Shown: positions 53,201 to 61,820 of the stretch, piece by piece
Layout of the letters: each line of letters starts with the position of its first letter
Numbering within the stretch: position 1 is the first letter of the stretch
Source: Formicarius rufipectus
Taxonomy: Eukaryota; Chordata; Aves; Passeriformes; Formicariidae
Reading direction: 5' to 3'
DNA length: 64,000 bases
Assembly (NCBI GenBank): GCA_013399695.1
Contig: VXAU01001246.1
Coordinates: 124,001-188,000, forward strand
Translations under genes and position numbers: made by a program
Notes under the pieces: model-generated
The model's database searches: none
What the model was told of the DNA's origin: nothing
What the model saw: the letters and a program-made list of their open reading frames with translations, nothing else

Positions 53201-56200
53201 AACTCTCTTCACAGCTTCTCCTATTTCTAGCAAATCAAGGAACTTCTCAGCTGCCATTAAGAAATGCTGCACCTGTAGAGTTAATATAATGACGATAAAG
53301 CTATGCCTGAATTTGAATTAACTCCAAGATTAAGTTCAGGCAAAATCACCGACAGCAGACTTTTAAAACACTAGTCTCAATCTCATTGTCATTTCCTTTC
53401 TGTGATTGGATTTACTTCTTGTTTATGATAAGCAGAGGCCAATTAGAGTGACTGTCATGTTCTTACACAAAGCTTTGTACTTTGGGAATATGGTACAGTC
53501 AGCACAATCAACTGTTTTCCTTCCTTTTCTGCTTTCCTTTCACACTTGGTAAATATGAGTGAAAAATAACTTCAATTAAGTGTGCAGCAAAACTATTATC
53601 TGAGAAGAAAACCATTATTTCCTCGTGTCCAGCTGCCTGTGCTGTGACCCCAGTCATGACAGTTCTAAATTGCTTTATTTCAGGCATTAAGGGATGGACA
53701 TTATTTTCTGTGGAAGGAATTACTATTGTGTTTTTAAATCATATGCTATATCAGAGTAAATTCAAGTGTCACTGTAGCATGTGCTTTGGCATTCTGCTCA
53801 CTGAACTAAAATATCACGCAGAAACAGTTTGTCCTAATGCAGCAGCCTGTGAAATGACTGGTTGGGAATCTGAAGATAACATGAGCATTACTGAAATACC
53901 TATGTGAAGCTCCAGTTCAACATTTCTCTGGTAGTAAGTAAATTCTTTTATGCAAGACTTTTCCAGTTCTGATCTATCAATCTAGATTTACCATCAGAGG
54001 ACTATGTGGAGTTCTCTTTCCAGAGGTCTGCTGGCATTTCCTGACAAAGAAAAGGCTCATTTGCTAAAACCTCTGACTTGTATTTAACCAAAGCAAGAGA
54101 AAGAAAATCTCTGCGGTTTGGGAATGCCTTGTATTCAGAATTTTTCATAACTATATTCAATTTTTAATGTGATCTGAATTTTCTTCTCCCCAAAACTATT
54201 ATGACAGCACGTTATACAGTTACACTTGGTAGTTACTGTCTCATTGCTCAGCAGCGCCAACCTGACAGGTTTCTCTGTATCAGCTGAGTGTGATTTGGCC
54301 ACCTCCTACACAGGTGTCAGGAACAGAGGCAAAGACATCTTCAGTGACTGTGCTCTGGAAAGCCACCTGTTTGGTATAACTTTCATTGCTTACAATACAA
54401 AACATCTGCAACAGTCTTGGTAGATATCCTGAAACTGAGTTATTTGTGGACAAGCACTGACAGTGGTTTGGATAGCATTTAAGATCTTTCATCACCTGGA
54501 GCCAGACTCTCCTGCAATGGTCATTACACATCTGGGTGGGTAATGTCATAGACAAGACAGTCTATGTGCACTAGCAGCACAAAGTCGATCTTTTAGAATA
54601 CCCAAAGATAAACTGACTCTGTCCAGAAAGAGCAGCCTGATTTAACTTCTTTGGAGCATCTTTTACCTTATTGCACATACCTGACCCTCTGAGATGAGCA
54701 GAACTTGGCATTTAAAGGGAATTCTGAATATCTTGAAGGATATCTGAGGGTATGCTGAGTTCAGATGAAGAGAAACAGCAAAGGTTCTGAACAGCCTGGA
54801 CAGAATCAGAAGTTGGTCTTCACAAAGAACTTCAGCAGAAATTATGAATTGACAAAGAGCCTTTCCAACGTACTGTAAAATTGGGAAGTGTCACTTGACA
54901 GTGCACATTGACAGTGCAATGGCATTGTGACTGAGGTTGTTGCTTTTCCTTCCTGTCTTTCATAGGGCATTACTCAGCTTGTGTCAGTTCCCCGTGCCAG
55001 AATGGAGGAACCTGTATCACTGACAGACAGAGTTTTGTTTGTGCTTGTCGCCACCCCTTCGGAGGAGTCAACTGCAGCGTGAAGCTGGTGAAGGACAACT
55101 CCCTGAGTGTAGGCAAGTACAGAATTTAGTAGTGCAGTATGCTGGCGATATGGGCCTCTGCCCCAGGGCCTAATTAGGGAGCGTTTGCTGGTCAGGGGTC
55201 TCACATTTCACTTTAATGAGTGCCAACTCCAGTAGTAGCATCCTGCATTTTGGTGTTGAAGACATCAATCCCACTGGGTGACTCATGATCTCTTTCTTTA
55301 ATATGATCAGATGATGGGATTAAATTGGTTTGGGCCCTGCCATAATAACTGGAAGCTCCATGTCAAAATGTGCAGAGTTGAGGGTGGGCAGTAGATGTGT
55401 TTCAGCATGACGTCATGGCGTTTGAAGGGGGAGGTAAAGTCACATCACTGGGGAACACTAGCTTTAACAGGGTCATAAATGCTCTATGGACACCAGTAGT
55501 TACCAAAATGTGTGGGACTGTGGCCTCAAGGAGTCATGCTGGGCATGTCTCTGACTCTCATCAACAAAGGATGCAGCTCTTGGAAGATACTTCAATTAAA
55601 AAAAAAATAAATTGGAAACTATGATTATTTAGTCCAGAAAATAAATAATTTACATCCAGGCCATGTGGAATGTAAATTACATCCATCTTTCAGCAGTCAT
55701 TTGGCTGATTTTCACTTATAACAGCATATGAATAGTGAATGAAATCATTTGTACAAAAGCAGGGAATGACAGCTTGAAGAGAAACATATACTTTTATTTC
55801 TTCATTTAACATTAGAAGTGCTAAATAAACTTCAGTGTTTGTCTAAGATTTTATGGAGAAATTCTTGGCTTTAGCTCAGGTATGGAAAACCAGAAGAGGG
55901 TGTGGAGTGAAAAGAAAGCGCCTTTAATGATAGCTTAGTATAGGCGAATATAAAGTCCCCTTGCTCTTTCCAAAATTTTTCTTTGGTGGATATGCCTAGC
56001 ACTAATTGTGGAGAAAATTACTTTTATACAATATAGAAAAATGTGTTTTTGCAGAAATGCTGTGTTTCAGTTGCTCAGGCTACAGGATGACATGATTTCA
56101 GATAAACTGCTTTTGATCTTCTGGCTGGTCCAAACTGCTTTTCTGCAATGTAACACCACTTGAAATTGTTCTTTATTCCTTTCCAGATTTTTCAAAAGGA

Positions 56201-56608
56201 TCATATAGATATGCACCCATGGTGGCTTTTTTTGCCTCTCATACATACGGAATGACAACTCCAGGACCCATCAGATTTAACAATCTGGATGTCAACTATG
56301 GTGCTTCATTTGCCCCAGCAACCGGGAAGTTCCATGTTCCATACCTGGGGGTCTATGTGTTTGAATATACCATTGAATCATTTAGTCCACGTGCCTCTGG
56401 CTATCTGGTAATTGATGGAATAGACAAACTCACTTTTCAGGCTGAAAATATTAATAGTGACAAGTACACCGACAGAGTAATTACTGGAAATGCTTTATTG
56501 GAGTTAAATTATGGTCAAGAGGTCTGGCTCAGGTTGGCAACTGGCTCTATACCAGCTAAGTATCCACCAGTAACTACATTTAGTGGTTACTTGTTGTATC
56601 GTACCTAA
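16766..56608 (+). CDS. MMRN1: Multimerin 1, complete eight-exon gene
   Basis: Coding exons are 16766-17274, 31749-31868, 34051-34157, 39303-39401, 42143-42316, 46959-48938, 54966-55112 and 56187-56608. Joined, they give 1,185 residues with no stop; human multimerin 1 has 1,228. Domain order is signal peptide (1 to about 19), a cysteine-free Ser/Thr-rich segment (20-170), EMI (171-245), coiled coils (about 280-960), EGF-like (1002-1033) and C1q (about 1052-1185). This order is diagnostic for multimerin 1, and the C1q and EMI segments match my memory of the human protein closely. Family knowledge: it is a large disulfide-linked homopolymer stored in platelet alpha-granules and endothelial Weibel-Palade-like granules; it binds factor V and supports platelet adhesion. 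Introns 1-2 are phase 2 and introns 3-7 phase 1. Every intron is GT-AG except intron 7 (GC-AG). Multimerin 2 and the EMILINs are the alternatives; the EGF domain and the signature after exon 1 favour multimerin 1. Confidence 0.96.
24631..24758 (-). repeat. A/C-only low-complexity tract
   Basis: Begins with a run of 13 A and continues as AACC, AAACC and AAAAC units for about 128 bases, almost without G or T on the plus strand. Confidence 0.9.
24885..25300 (-). mobile_element. CR1 LINE 3' fragment
   Basis: Reverse-complement CR1 3' UTR blocks are visible: GGATGGAAGGGACC near the left end, and CCCCAGCCTGAACAAGTCC with CTCAGTGCCTTCCCAGAAGG towards the right. It is diverged, 5'-truncated, and of a different subfamily from the copies at 15.4-16 kb. 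Confidence 0.68.
25780..26530. promoter_or_regulatory. CpG island inside MMRN1 intron 1
   Basis: From about 25920 to 26510 I count roughly 40 CpG dinucleotides in a window where CpG is otherwise rare. The densest part is around 26100-26160 (CCGCGGCCGCC, GTGCCGCGCC). A TATA-like TTTAAAAACC lies near 25953 on the plus strand, and a donor-like GGG|GTAAGA at about 26526. Such islands usually mark promoters or enhancers. It could be an alternative MMRN1 first exon, an antisense or long non-coding RNA promoter, or a GC-rich repeat that I do not recognise. The 131-codon frame at 25758-26153 has no domain. Confidence 0.55.
27288..27326 (-). repeat. Short A/C-rich tract
   Basis: A-rich run followed by AACC and AAAAC units, the same type as the longer A/C tracts. 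Confidence 0.65.
28467..28726. repeat. 17-bp exact direct repeats around a 226-bp segment
   Basis: TTATTTACTACTTCTAG occurs exactly at 28467-28483 and 28710-28726. The enclosed segment is more GC-rich than its flanks and has no poly-A or LTR ends that I recognise. It may be an insertion with a long target-site duplication, or a chance pair. Confidence 0.5.
29834..29925 (-). mobile_element. CR1 LINE 3' end, short fragment
   Basis: TCATAGAATCATGGAATCAT, then ACCTTAATGATCATTCAATTC, and finally CTGGACAGGGACACCTTTCA. This is the reverse complement of the terminal CR1 3' UTR, about 90 bp. Confidence 0.82.
30114..30172. other. (AT)n microsatellite and assembly gap
   Basis: An AT dinucleotide run (about 30114-30136) leads into 36 unresolved bases (30137-30172). 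A single unresolved base also occurs at 30012. The gap is intronic, so it does not affect the MMRN1 coding sequence. Confidence 0.97.
31555..31630 (+). repeat. Possible MIR-like SINE relic
   Basis: ACAAAGGTTAAGTAATTGCC followed by CAAGAAAACTTTGTCAGC resembles the MIR block for GAGGTTAAGTAACTTGCCCAAGG. It is short and diverged. Confidence 0.35.
31749..31868 (+). CDS. MMRN1: MMRN1 exon 2: EMI domain, N-terminal half
   Basis: The acceptor TCTTACAG ends at 31748, and the first base completes Lys170. The exon then reads NWCAYVHTRL, the hallmark start of the multimerin EMI domain, and includes Cys173, Cys200 and Cys207. It ends GSCAQ plus AG before the donor GTACAT (31869). Length is 120 nt with phase 2 on both sides. 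EMI domains mediate multimerisation in the EMILIN/multimerin family. Confidence 0.96.
31869..34050 (+). other. MMRN1: MMRN1 intron 2 (2,182 bp)
   Basis: Phase 2 intron, GT-AG. It is AT-rich, and I recognise no repeat or other gene in it. Confidence 0.9.
34051..34157 (+). CDS. MMRN1: MMRN1 exon 3: EMI domain, C-terminal half
   Basis: A long pyrimidine tract ending TTTTTCAG (to 34050) precedes the exon. It encodes residues 210-245, including KIVTSLEWKCCPGYSG, which carries the WxCCPGY signature ending EMI domains (Cys233, Cys234, Cys242). The donor is GTAGAG at 34158. The exon is 107 nt and changes the reading phase from 2 to 1, so skipping it would break the frame. Confidence 0.96.
35340..35560 (+). 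repeat. Ancient MIR/L2-like SINE relic
   Basis: The order of blocks fits the amniote MIR-type element: CTCCTGGGTTCTATACTCAG, then AACTTGGGGAAGCCACTT, a GTTTACCCGTCTAGAAAATT block, TTAATTAATGCTTGTAGAAG, and finally a GAGATTGGGATGAAAGGTG-like end. It is diverged, as expected for a relic older than birds. Confidence 0.62.
37180..37266 (+). repeat. G/T-rich low-complexity tract
   Basis: GTTGTTGTTTG followed by irregular GGTTTTTTG and GTTTTG units; nearly no A or C. Confidence 0.88.
38515..38695 (+). repeat. Ancient MIR/L2-like SINE relic
   Basis: Blocks CAGTTCCCAGCT, AAGGCACTTCAGTTTCCCTA, CCTGTGACGTTGAAATAATT and ACTTTGGGATCTTTTGGGCT follow the order of the MIR-type consensus (CACTTCAGTTTCC, then TAAAATGGGGATAATA, then CTTTGAGATC). 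Confidence 0.55.
39303..39401 (+). CDS. MMRN1: MMRN1 exon 4: linker after the EMI domain
   Basis: The acceptor CTCTTTTAG ends at 39302. The exon encodes residues 246-278 (begins AQEKQSVIHSNQAES), which align with the human linker start AQEQQSLIHTNQAES as I remember it. It is a polar linker without cysteines. The donor is GTCAGT at 39402. At 99 nt with phase 1 on both sides, it could be skipped without loss of frame. Confidence 0.93.
39402..42142 (+). other. MMRN1: MMRN1 intron 4 (2,741 bp)
   Basis: Phase 1 intron, GT-AG. It ends with a G/T-only tract and a weak acceptor in front of exon 5. Otherwise it is AT-rich, without recognised elements. Confidence 0.9.
42009..42088 (+). repeat. G/T-rich tract just upstream of exon 5
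   Basis: GTTTG, GTTTTG and GGTTTGG units over 80 bases, ending about 55 nt before the exon 5 acceptor. In the pre-mRNA it would be a UG/U-rich stretch. Confidence 0.9.
42143..42316 (+). CDS. MMRN1: MMRN1 exon 5: first coiled-coil segment
   Basis: It encodes residues 279-336, with a heptad-like helix (KLTFLQKKVDSIATAM, then LLSSLEGKINEDK) that matches the human coiled-coil start. The acceptor is CCAAG at 42138-42142, with A at the -3 position, so it looks weak. A G/T-only tract (42009-42088) lies about 55 nt upstream. The donor GTAAGA (42317) is strong. The exon is 174 nt, phase 1-1. I chose this acceptor because it is the only AG just upstream that keeps the frame and restores the conserved TQKM residues. 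Confidence 0.9.
43908..43953. repeat. Imperfect inverted repeat
   Basis: TGCTGTGGTGGTT (43908-43920) is the inverse of AACTACCACAGCA (43941-43953) with one mismatch. The intervening AAACTACTACCACAGGGATA can itself pair with the left arm, so two alternative hairpins are possible. Confidence 0.6.
44145..44212. repeat. G-run followed by A/C tract
   Basis: About 21 nearly uninterrupted G (44145-44165, one C and one A) are followed by AAC, AAAAC and CCCCC units. The G block could form a G-quadruplex. Confidence 0.8.
46959..48938 (+). CDS. MMRN1: MMRN1 exon 6: long coiled-coil, N-glycosylated region
   Basis: This single 1,980-nt exon encodes residues 337-996. It starts GLKSRSINELVKDIVREHF after the acceptor CCTCAAAG (46958) and ends QRNTDNAIDP plus one base at the donor GTAATG (48939). 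The sequence is rich in Glu, Lys, Gln and Leu with many heptad stretches, typical of the multimerin central coiled coils. About eighteen N-glycosylation sequons are visible, consistent with a heavily glycosylated secreted protein. A block including MEDGLNKTMI and IQDNY is highly conserved against human. Open frame continues upstream to 46826 and downstream to 49024, but those extensions are intronic. Phase is 1-1. Confidence 0.96.
48939..54965 (+). other. MMRN1: MMRN1 intron 6 (6,027 bp)
   Basis: Phase 1 intron, GT-AG. Most is AT-rich. Positions 51910-52520 are clearly more GC-rich and may be an old repeat that I cannot name. No exon was recognised. Confidence 0.9.
51910..52520. other. GC-richer island in intron 6, unassigned
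   Basis: This stretch differs in composition from the AT-rich flanks, with short minus-strand open frames (69 and 63 codons) and no recognised domain. It resembles transposon-derived DNA in style, but I cannot assign a family or strand. Confidence 0.3.
54966..55112 (+). CDS. MMRN1: MMRN1 exon 7: EGF-like domain
   Basis: The acceptor CTTTCATAG ends at 54965. The exon encodes residues 997-1045 with six EGF cysteines at 1002, 1007, 1013, 1022, 1024 and 1033, including CQNGGTC and CACRHPFGGVNC. The linker then continues as VKLVKDNSLSV. The only donor compatible with the frame is AG|GCAAGT at 55113, a GC-type donor that otherwise matches the consensus perfectly. The exon is 147 nt, phase 1-1, the usual arrangement for a shuffled EGF module. 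Confidence 0.94.
55113..56186 (+). other. MMRN1: MMRN1 intron 7 (1,074 bp), GC-AG type
   Basis: It begins GCAAGT, not GTAAGT, directly after exon 7 (AG|GCAAGT), and ends CTTTCCAG. Phase 1. No repeat or other feature is recognised. Confidence 0.88.
56187..56608 (+). CDS. MMRN1: MMRN1 exon 8: C1q domain and stop
   Basis: The acceptor TTCCTTTCCAG ends at 56186. The first two bases complete Asp1046, followed by FSKGSYRYAPMVAFFASHT. The 139 full codons encode a gC1q jelly-roll domain with the aromatic and Gly pattern of the family (IRFNNLDVNYG, YLGVYVFEYTIESF, ALLELNYGQEVWLRL) and end FSGYLLYRT with TAA at 56606-56608. C1q domains trimerise. In multimerin 1 this end lies beside the factor V binding region (family knowledge). 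The domain is nearly identical to my memory of the human protein, so it is under strong constraint. Confidence 0.97.
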
Positions 56609-57381
56609 AGCAATCACTAATGTAAGCAGTTAGTCAGATGAAGCAACCTGCTTGTGAATTTGGCTTTGCCTTTAAATACTTTGTTTATTTAGCAGCAGTA
56701 AGTTTCTGAAAGTAGCCAGTGTAGTGGCATTTGTAGTGCCGATTCTGCAAGGAAAATAAGCGTCTTTCTTACATAAAAGTGACTGGGAAGGACAAATCTA
56801 GTTATGTTCTGAAGTTACATTGCATAGACATACTTAAGGTTGTTGAGAATCAGTTCTCAGGACAAAGTTAATTTTGATTATTCCTTTACACTCTGATTGC
56901 ATACCAAAAGTGGTGGGTAGATTTTGATGACTTACATTTTTATATGGCAGCATTTAATGATTTTTTTATGTAACCGGTATGGTAACAAACTGAGTTGGTT
57001 TTTATCTAGCAGCAAGAAAAAAACAACTAAGAGTGATACATTTAGATTAGATATAAGGTACTAATTTTTAGCAGTGAATATAAGTTACCATAGGAAAAAC
57101 ACCATAATCTATTTTGAGGACTCTCTCTGTTGCTTGAAATATTTAAACCACAGCTGGATTTTCCTTTAGGTGATAAGTTTTAGTGCAAACATGGGTATAT
57201 TGGCTTCACATACATTTCAGCATTTGACCTACAAAGTGCACAAGGCTAAATGATATAACCAAGGTGTTTTCTAAGTTTGAGATCTATAAACCTGATTTTG
57301 TTTGTTTCTGCATTGTTCTCTAACTACTTAGGCGAAACAAAATGAACTTCAGTCTGCATGTGATTCTTCAAGCACCAATCC

Positions 57382-57387
57382 AATAAA
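57382..57387 (+). terminator. Polyadenylation signal AATAAA, first
   Basis: Canonical AATAAA, 774 nt after the MMRN1 stop. It is the first exact match after the stop that I noticed and is the probable site of mRNA end formation, with cleavage expected about 10-30 nt downstream. Confidence 0.5.
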
Positions 57388-57423
57388 AAATTATTTTTAG
57401 TTCATGCTCTGACTGCCTGAAAA

Positions 57424-57429
57424 AATAAA
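57424..57429 (+). terminator. Polyadenylation signal AATAAA, second
   Basis: A second canonical AATAAA lies 42 nt after the first. T- and GT-rich sequence (about 57480-57560) follows downstream. It may give an alternative mRNA end a few tens of bases longer. Confidence 0.45.
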
Positions 57430-57445
57430 TCCTTGCATTTGCACC

Positions 57446-58721
57446 CCTGTCCTTTTCAAAGTCCCAGGTTGCTGCAGTTTCGTGATAATCCGATCATCTG
57501 CTGTGACTGTCAAGTTTGTTTCTGGGTATTGCCATTGTTAATGCTACTTGATCAGGTTTTATGTGTCTGTTTGTCTCCTCCCTTTTCTTAAAAGCTGAAA
57601 ATAAGTATGATCCATGCCAATTTATTGAAACCCAGAATGTTTTGAAACTCTCTGAATTATTTTGTTCTCCACTCTCACAAGCTTTTCTTGAATACACACG
57701 AGAATCTTCAGCTCTCTTCTTAGTATTGAGTGAACACCAGGTGAAAACTGTCACAGGTACCTTGCCAGATCTTAATGTGGATGTCCATTAAATGACTGAA
57801 TTCTTCCCATGTTGTATGTGGGTAAGAGAATCTCTCTGCTCAGATGTATAAATCTACATTTGGTTGTTCCAAACTGAAATGTGCATTCTCCACCATAAGC
57901 TCTGGTACTGAACCATGTCCATGGGTTTGTTAGCCTGTGTGTTTGGCTACCTGAACTACAAAAGTGTGCAGCACTGATCAGCATCCTCCCAGCTGCAGGG
58001 ATCATCCTGCTGTGGCTTCTGGTTAAGGACAGCAGTTGACAACTGATGAAGCTTTCAATACAAGCACATTTTCTGAGGCCTTAAATCCACGAATTAATTG
58101 TTAAGAGGTCTTGCAGGACAAAAAATAGTTATTGGAATATCCTGTGTTTTCTTGAAACACCTGAAAACAGAATAAAACCAAACTGAATCCTTAGTATAAG
58201 GGTCAACTGCCAATCCTGTTAACAGGTTGGAATATTTTGCTGTTGTTTGCATTTTCACTTTGGGTTTTTTTGAGGCCAGAAACCCTTTCTTGTCTGTAAT
58301 TGATGGATTCTTAATGTAGCATAAACCCCGAATTTGTGTGCTACAGACCTTTCTCCTGTTGCATATGATATTTTTCTATAAACAGTCGAAGTCTTTGATA
58401 CAGCGCTAACTCAGCCTACCGTATCATTGAATTTTATCAAATATAATGACCACAAGCCCCAATCCCTCCTTGTATGACTTTGTCATTTTAATGTGTTTAG
58501 TCCTCTTCATTCCTGCTGTGGTTATGGCTAAATGGCATGAAAATTACTCTGCAGATGAAATTCAAATGACCCACCAGAGACTGCATCTCTGTTTTAATGT
58601 GACTTTCTTCGCCCTTGCTGCCCTTCCCTCTAAATTCTTCAAGCTGGGTCCTCATCTTCACAGTCTCTATTTTCCCCCAGAAAATAGATACTTCTATGCC
58701 ACTGTAATGGTTTCTTTCTTA

Positions 58722-58766
<45 letters not shown>

Positions 58767-61556
58767 TTGTGTTGGTTTTTGTTTGTTGGGGGTTTTTTTT
58801 CTTCCTTTTTTCTCCCCCTCACAAAACAAAAAATTTATTGGGATAAAGTAAGAATTCTGGTTAATGCCACATTTGCAGGAATAGCACTTAGAAAATTAAT
58901 TTCCCGAATAGAAATAGTACTGAAGCTAATTCTCATTCTACTATTTAAAATACAGAAAAATTATTTTAAAAATATAATTATTATACACTCTCCTTTTTGT
59001 ACTGTGTAACCTTTCATTCAAATCTTTCCTTATATGTATTAAAACTAAGTGTATTTGTCTATTGTTAAAACCTAAAATACAGGTTCTTCACAATAAAGAT
59101 AGGTTTGCATTAGCCACTGAAGCTTATTTATGGGCCTGTAGCGATGTACCTGAGCTGCCTGGACTAATGAAGCACACAATATTGAAAAATAACTGAGGAT
59201 CAATAAAAGCAGTCAGCCTACCCATTATGCAGAATAGACAGCAATCAGTCTGAACTCCCAGGAGAACTTTTTAGGCATTAACCAGGAAAGGTAGCTCCTG
59301 AGGCACTTCGTCACCCCTCTGCTTCCATTTTCATGCTCTGATTTGCATCCCCTAATGATAACAGGCAGCAAATCTTAACACTCATCTCTGCCCACAGCCC
59401 TTGTGAGGGACCACAAAGCCATCCCGAGCCTTTGTACTTCAGAGTGAGCAGTGTTCTCTTTATTTGGGTGACTCAATAACCATGGCAACATTTTGTGTGG
59501 TCTGGCTTTGACAAGCCCATCCAATTTACTCGGCAGTTTACATTATCATTTTCTCACCTACACCAACCAAGTTATCACTGAACGCATTCCCCAGGCCCTC
59601 GTTCCCTTAGCATTCACACTGACAGCAGCGGTTCGTTTTCCTCACGTACCATTTCTAGCTGAAGAGCCAGCATGACCCTGCTTGCCTCCAGCTCATGCCA
59701 AGCTTCCCTGGTAACACAGGCCAGCCTGATGCTGACTCATGGGCATTGCCATCTGTCCCCACCTCTGGGATAGTTTTGTTCAACTATTTTTAATTCTGTG
59801 ATAATAGCATCTACATTGGCAGCAAGCAGGAAGAAAGCCGTTATTTCTGAACTCAGGCAGGGACTGAATGCACCTGATAGGAGCAACACTGCAGCTAAAC
59901 CCCACCAAGATCAGTGGGTATCTGATGATTAAGTACCTTCAAGAGTGGAATAATAAGTGCATTGAGGCAGTTGCTAAACTGAATCTCCCTTAGCTCAGGG
60001 AAGTGAGCAGGAGAGTGCAAAACAATGAAAAGCAAATAAGATGACACAGAAAAAATTTGGACATCTCCAAAGAATAGAAGTGTATACCATGGCTTTGCAC
60101 ATCTGTCGCTGGTGGCTGCTACTTGGGTACAGAAACTATTGCCTAGCAGATGCATTGACATCATTAACCACTTCAGGCCACCTGATGTATCTCAGGGTTA
60201 GCAAGGCCTAAGTTTTTATATTCAGTTTTAATCTGATGAATCCATACTTCTTTCTGTGCTTGACTGACTGCTAGAAAGCCTGATTTCAATGCTCCTTTTC
60301 CCATGCTAGCGTGTTATCAACAACAGAATACGGAAACCTTCTTTAGTTATTGTGGAACAGTGTTTTGCACTTACTAAATCTTGCTGGTATAATCACACTT
60401 TCAGCAGTTTTATAAGAAGTACACATATTTATTGCCACTTTGTATTTAAAATATACAGTTGAAGTTCCATTGTAGTATTTTTCTCTTTGCAAAGCTGCTA
60501 TTCTCCCTTTTTGTATGGTAGCAGTGATGGCAGGAGAGTTGACAAAAGTGAGGTATAATAAAACACTGCCTTCAGATGGGACTCAGTCAAGAGTGCTTGG
60601 TAGGAAAGCTTTATCAGCAAGCTGCTTCCTAGATGAAGTTGCTATAGATATGTTATAACCAACAACACTGGCTCATGATGAACTTCCTTGCCCTGCTTCC
60701 CCACCCTCAGAAATCTGTGGTGGCTGCTAGCTGAAAACAGTCTTCTGCTTTCACATGTTAGATGTAAACAAACCGAAGTGTTTCTGAAAATATTTATTGT
60801 GGTGGTTGCTGTTCAAGATTCTCCTCTTAGAAGAAGCAAGTTACAAACAAAACAGACCACGGCTGTTTATAAATAGTGTACAAGTTCTTCCAGAAAGCTT
60901 GCTATTTGGATTTGCAGGAGTTGGGAGATACCATACAAATTGTCTGAAGTGCCTAGAAATTCTTTGTAAATACTAAAAGCTTTTTGAACACACTATTGGA
61001 AACCAGTATATCTCCTATACACACAGATTTAGCAGGATGAATGGCAGTGTCAAGAAAGGTGTCAATTAAAAAAAAAATCCTAAAATGGAAAACATGTTTA
61101 GACAAAGAATTATCCTCAGCTCTATCTGATGGCTCTGACTCCTATGCAAATTGCCTTGAAAGGGGAAAATAAAATAAAGATTCAGCTAGGCTAATTATTG
61201 CTACTTACTGAAGTGAAAACGTACATGTGAGAAAATTGTTTGCTCTTAGTTACTGTCAAATAAAGGACCACTACCAGCTTATACAAGTAAGAAACAATTT
61301 TCAGGCTCAGTGTTTAGACAAATTCAAGAGGAGCACAGTAAACCTCAAGTATGGCTTTCATCAATAATTTCTAGGGTCTCAGTTGATTCACTCTATTACC
61401 TTGACCCCAAAACCTGAGCATTGTTACAGCTTGTTAATATACACACTATCATAATACGTTTAATTCTGGAAAAACAGGAACTATGCTTACAGGAAAAGGA
61501 GAGAGAGCTCACAAAAGGTTAAAAGGCAGCAAAGGAAACTGGAATGCCACCAGCAA
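57446..61556. other. Downstream flank, no gene recognised
   Basis: AT-rich intergenic DNA. Another AATAAA occurs at 58171, and a T homopolymer with G/T sequence at 58711-58820. The 187-codon frame at 58446-59009 runs through that homopolymer and is not credible as a gene. Confidence 0.5.
58711..58820 (+). repeat. 36-T homopolymer with G/T- and C/T-rich flanks
   Basis: Positions 58730-58765 are 36 consecutive T, followed by GTTGTGTTGG-type G/T sequence to about 58800 and then C/T-rich bases. Confidence 0.95.
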
Positions 61557-61820
61557 TGAATCACAGAGTCACTTAGGTTGGAAAAGACCTATGAGATTAT
61601 TGCATCCAACCTCTGACCATAGTACTGACTGCCATGTCCAGTCATTTCTTGAACACTTACAAGGGATGGGGACTTCAACACCTACCCAGACAGCCAAATC
61701 CAGTTCTTGACAACCCTTTCCATGAAGAAATTCCTCTTGATGTCCAGTCTGAACCTCCCCTTATGCAGCTTGAGGGTACGTCCTCTTGTCGTCTCACTAG
61801 TTGCCTGGGAGAGGAGACCA
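61557..61820 (-). mobile_element. CR1 LINE 3' fragment
   Basis: ATCACAGAGTCACTTAGGTT, then GGAAAAGACCTATGAGATTA, TCCAGTCATTTCTTGAACAC, TGTCCAGTCTGAACCTCCCC and CTAGTTGCCTGGGAGAGGAG. These are reverse-complement CR1 3' UTR blocks in the expected order. The fragment is 5'-truncated. Confidence 0.87.

Larger units (their letters stand above)
56609..57445 (+). other. MMRN1: MMRN1 3' UTR (end inferred)
   Basis: AT-rich non-coding sequence follows the stop codon, with T-rich and ATTTA-like stretches. The end is inferred from two canonical AATAAA signals at 57382 and 57424. No competing gene structure is seen. Confidence 0.6.

Noticed and set aside
58446..59009. 187-codon open frame after MMRN1
   Set aside because: Its middle is a poly-Phe run from the 36-T homopolymer, with no domain or splice context. 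The open frame is a product of low complexity.
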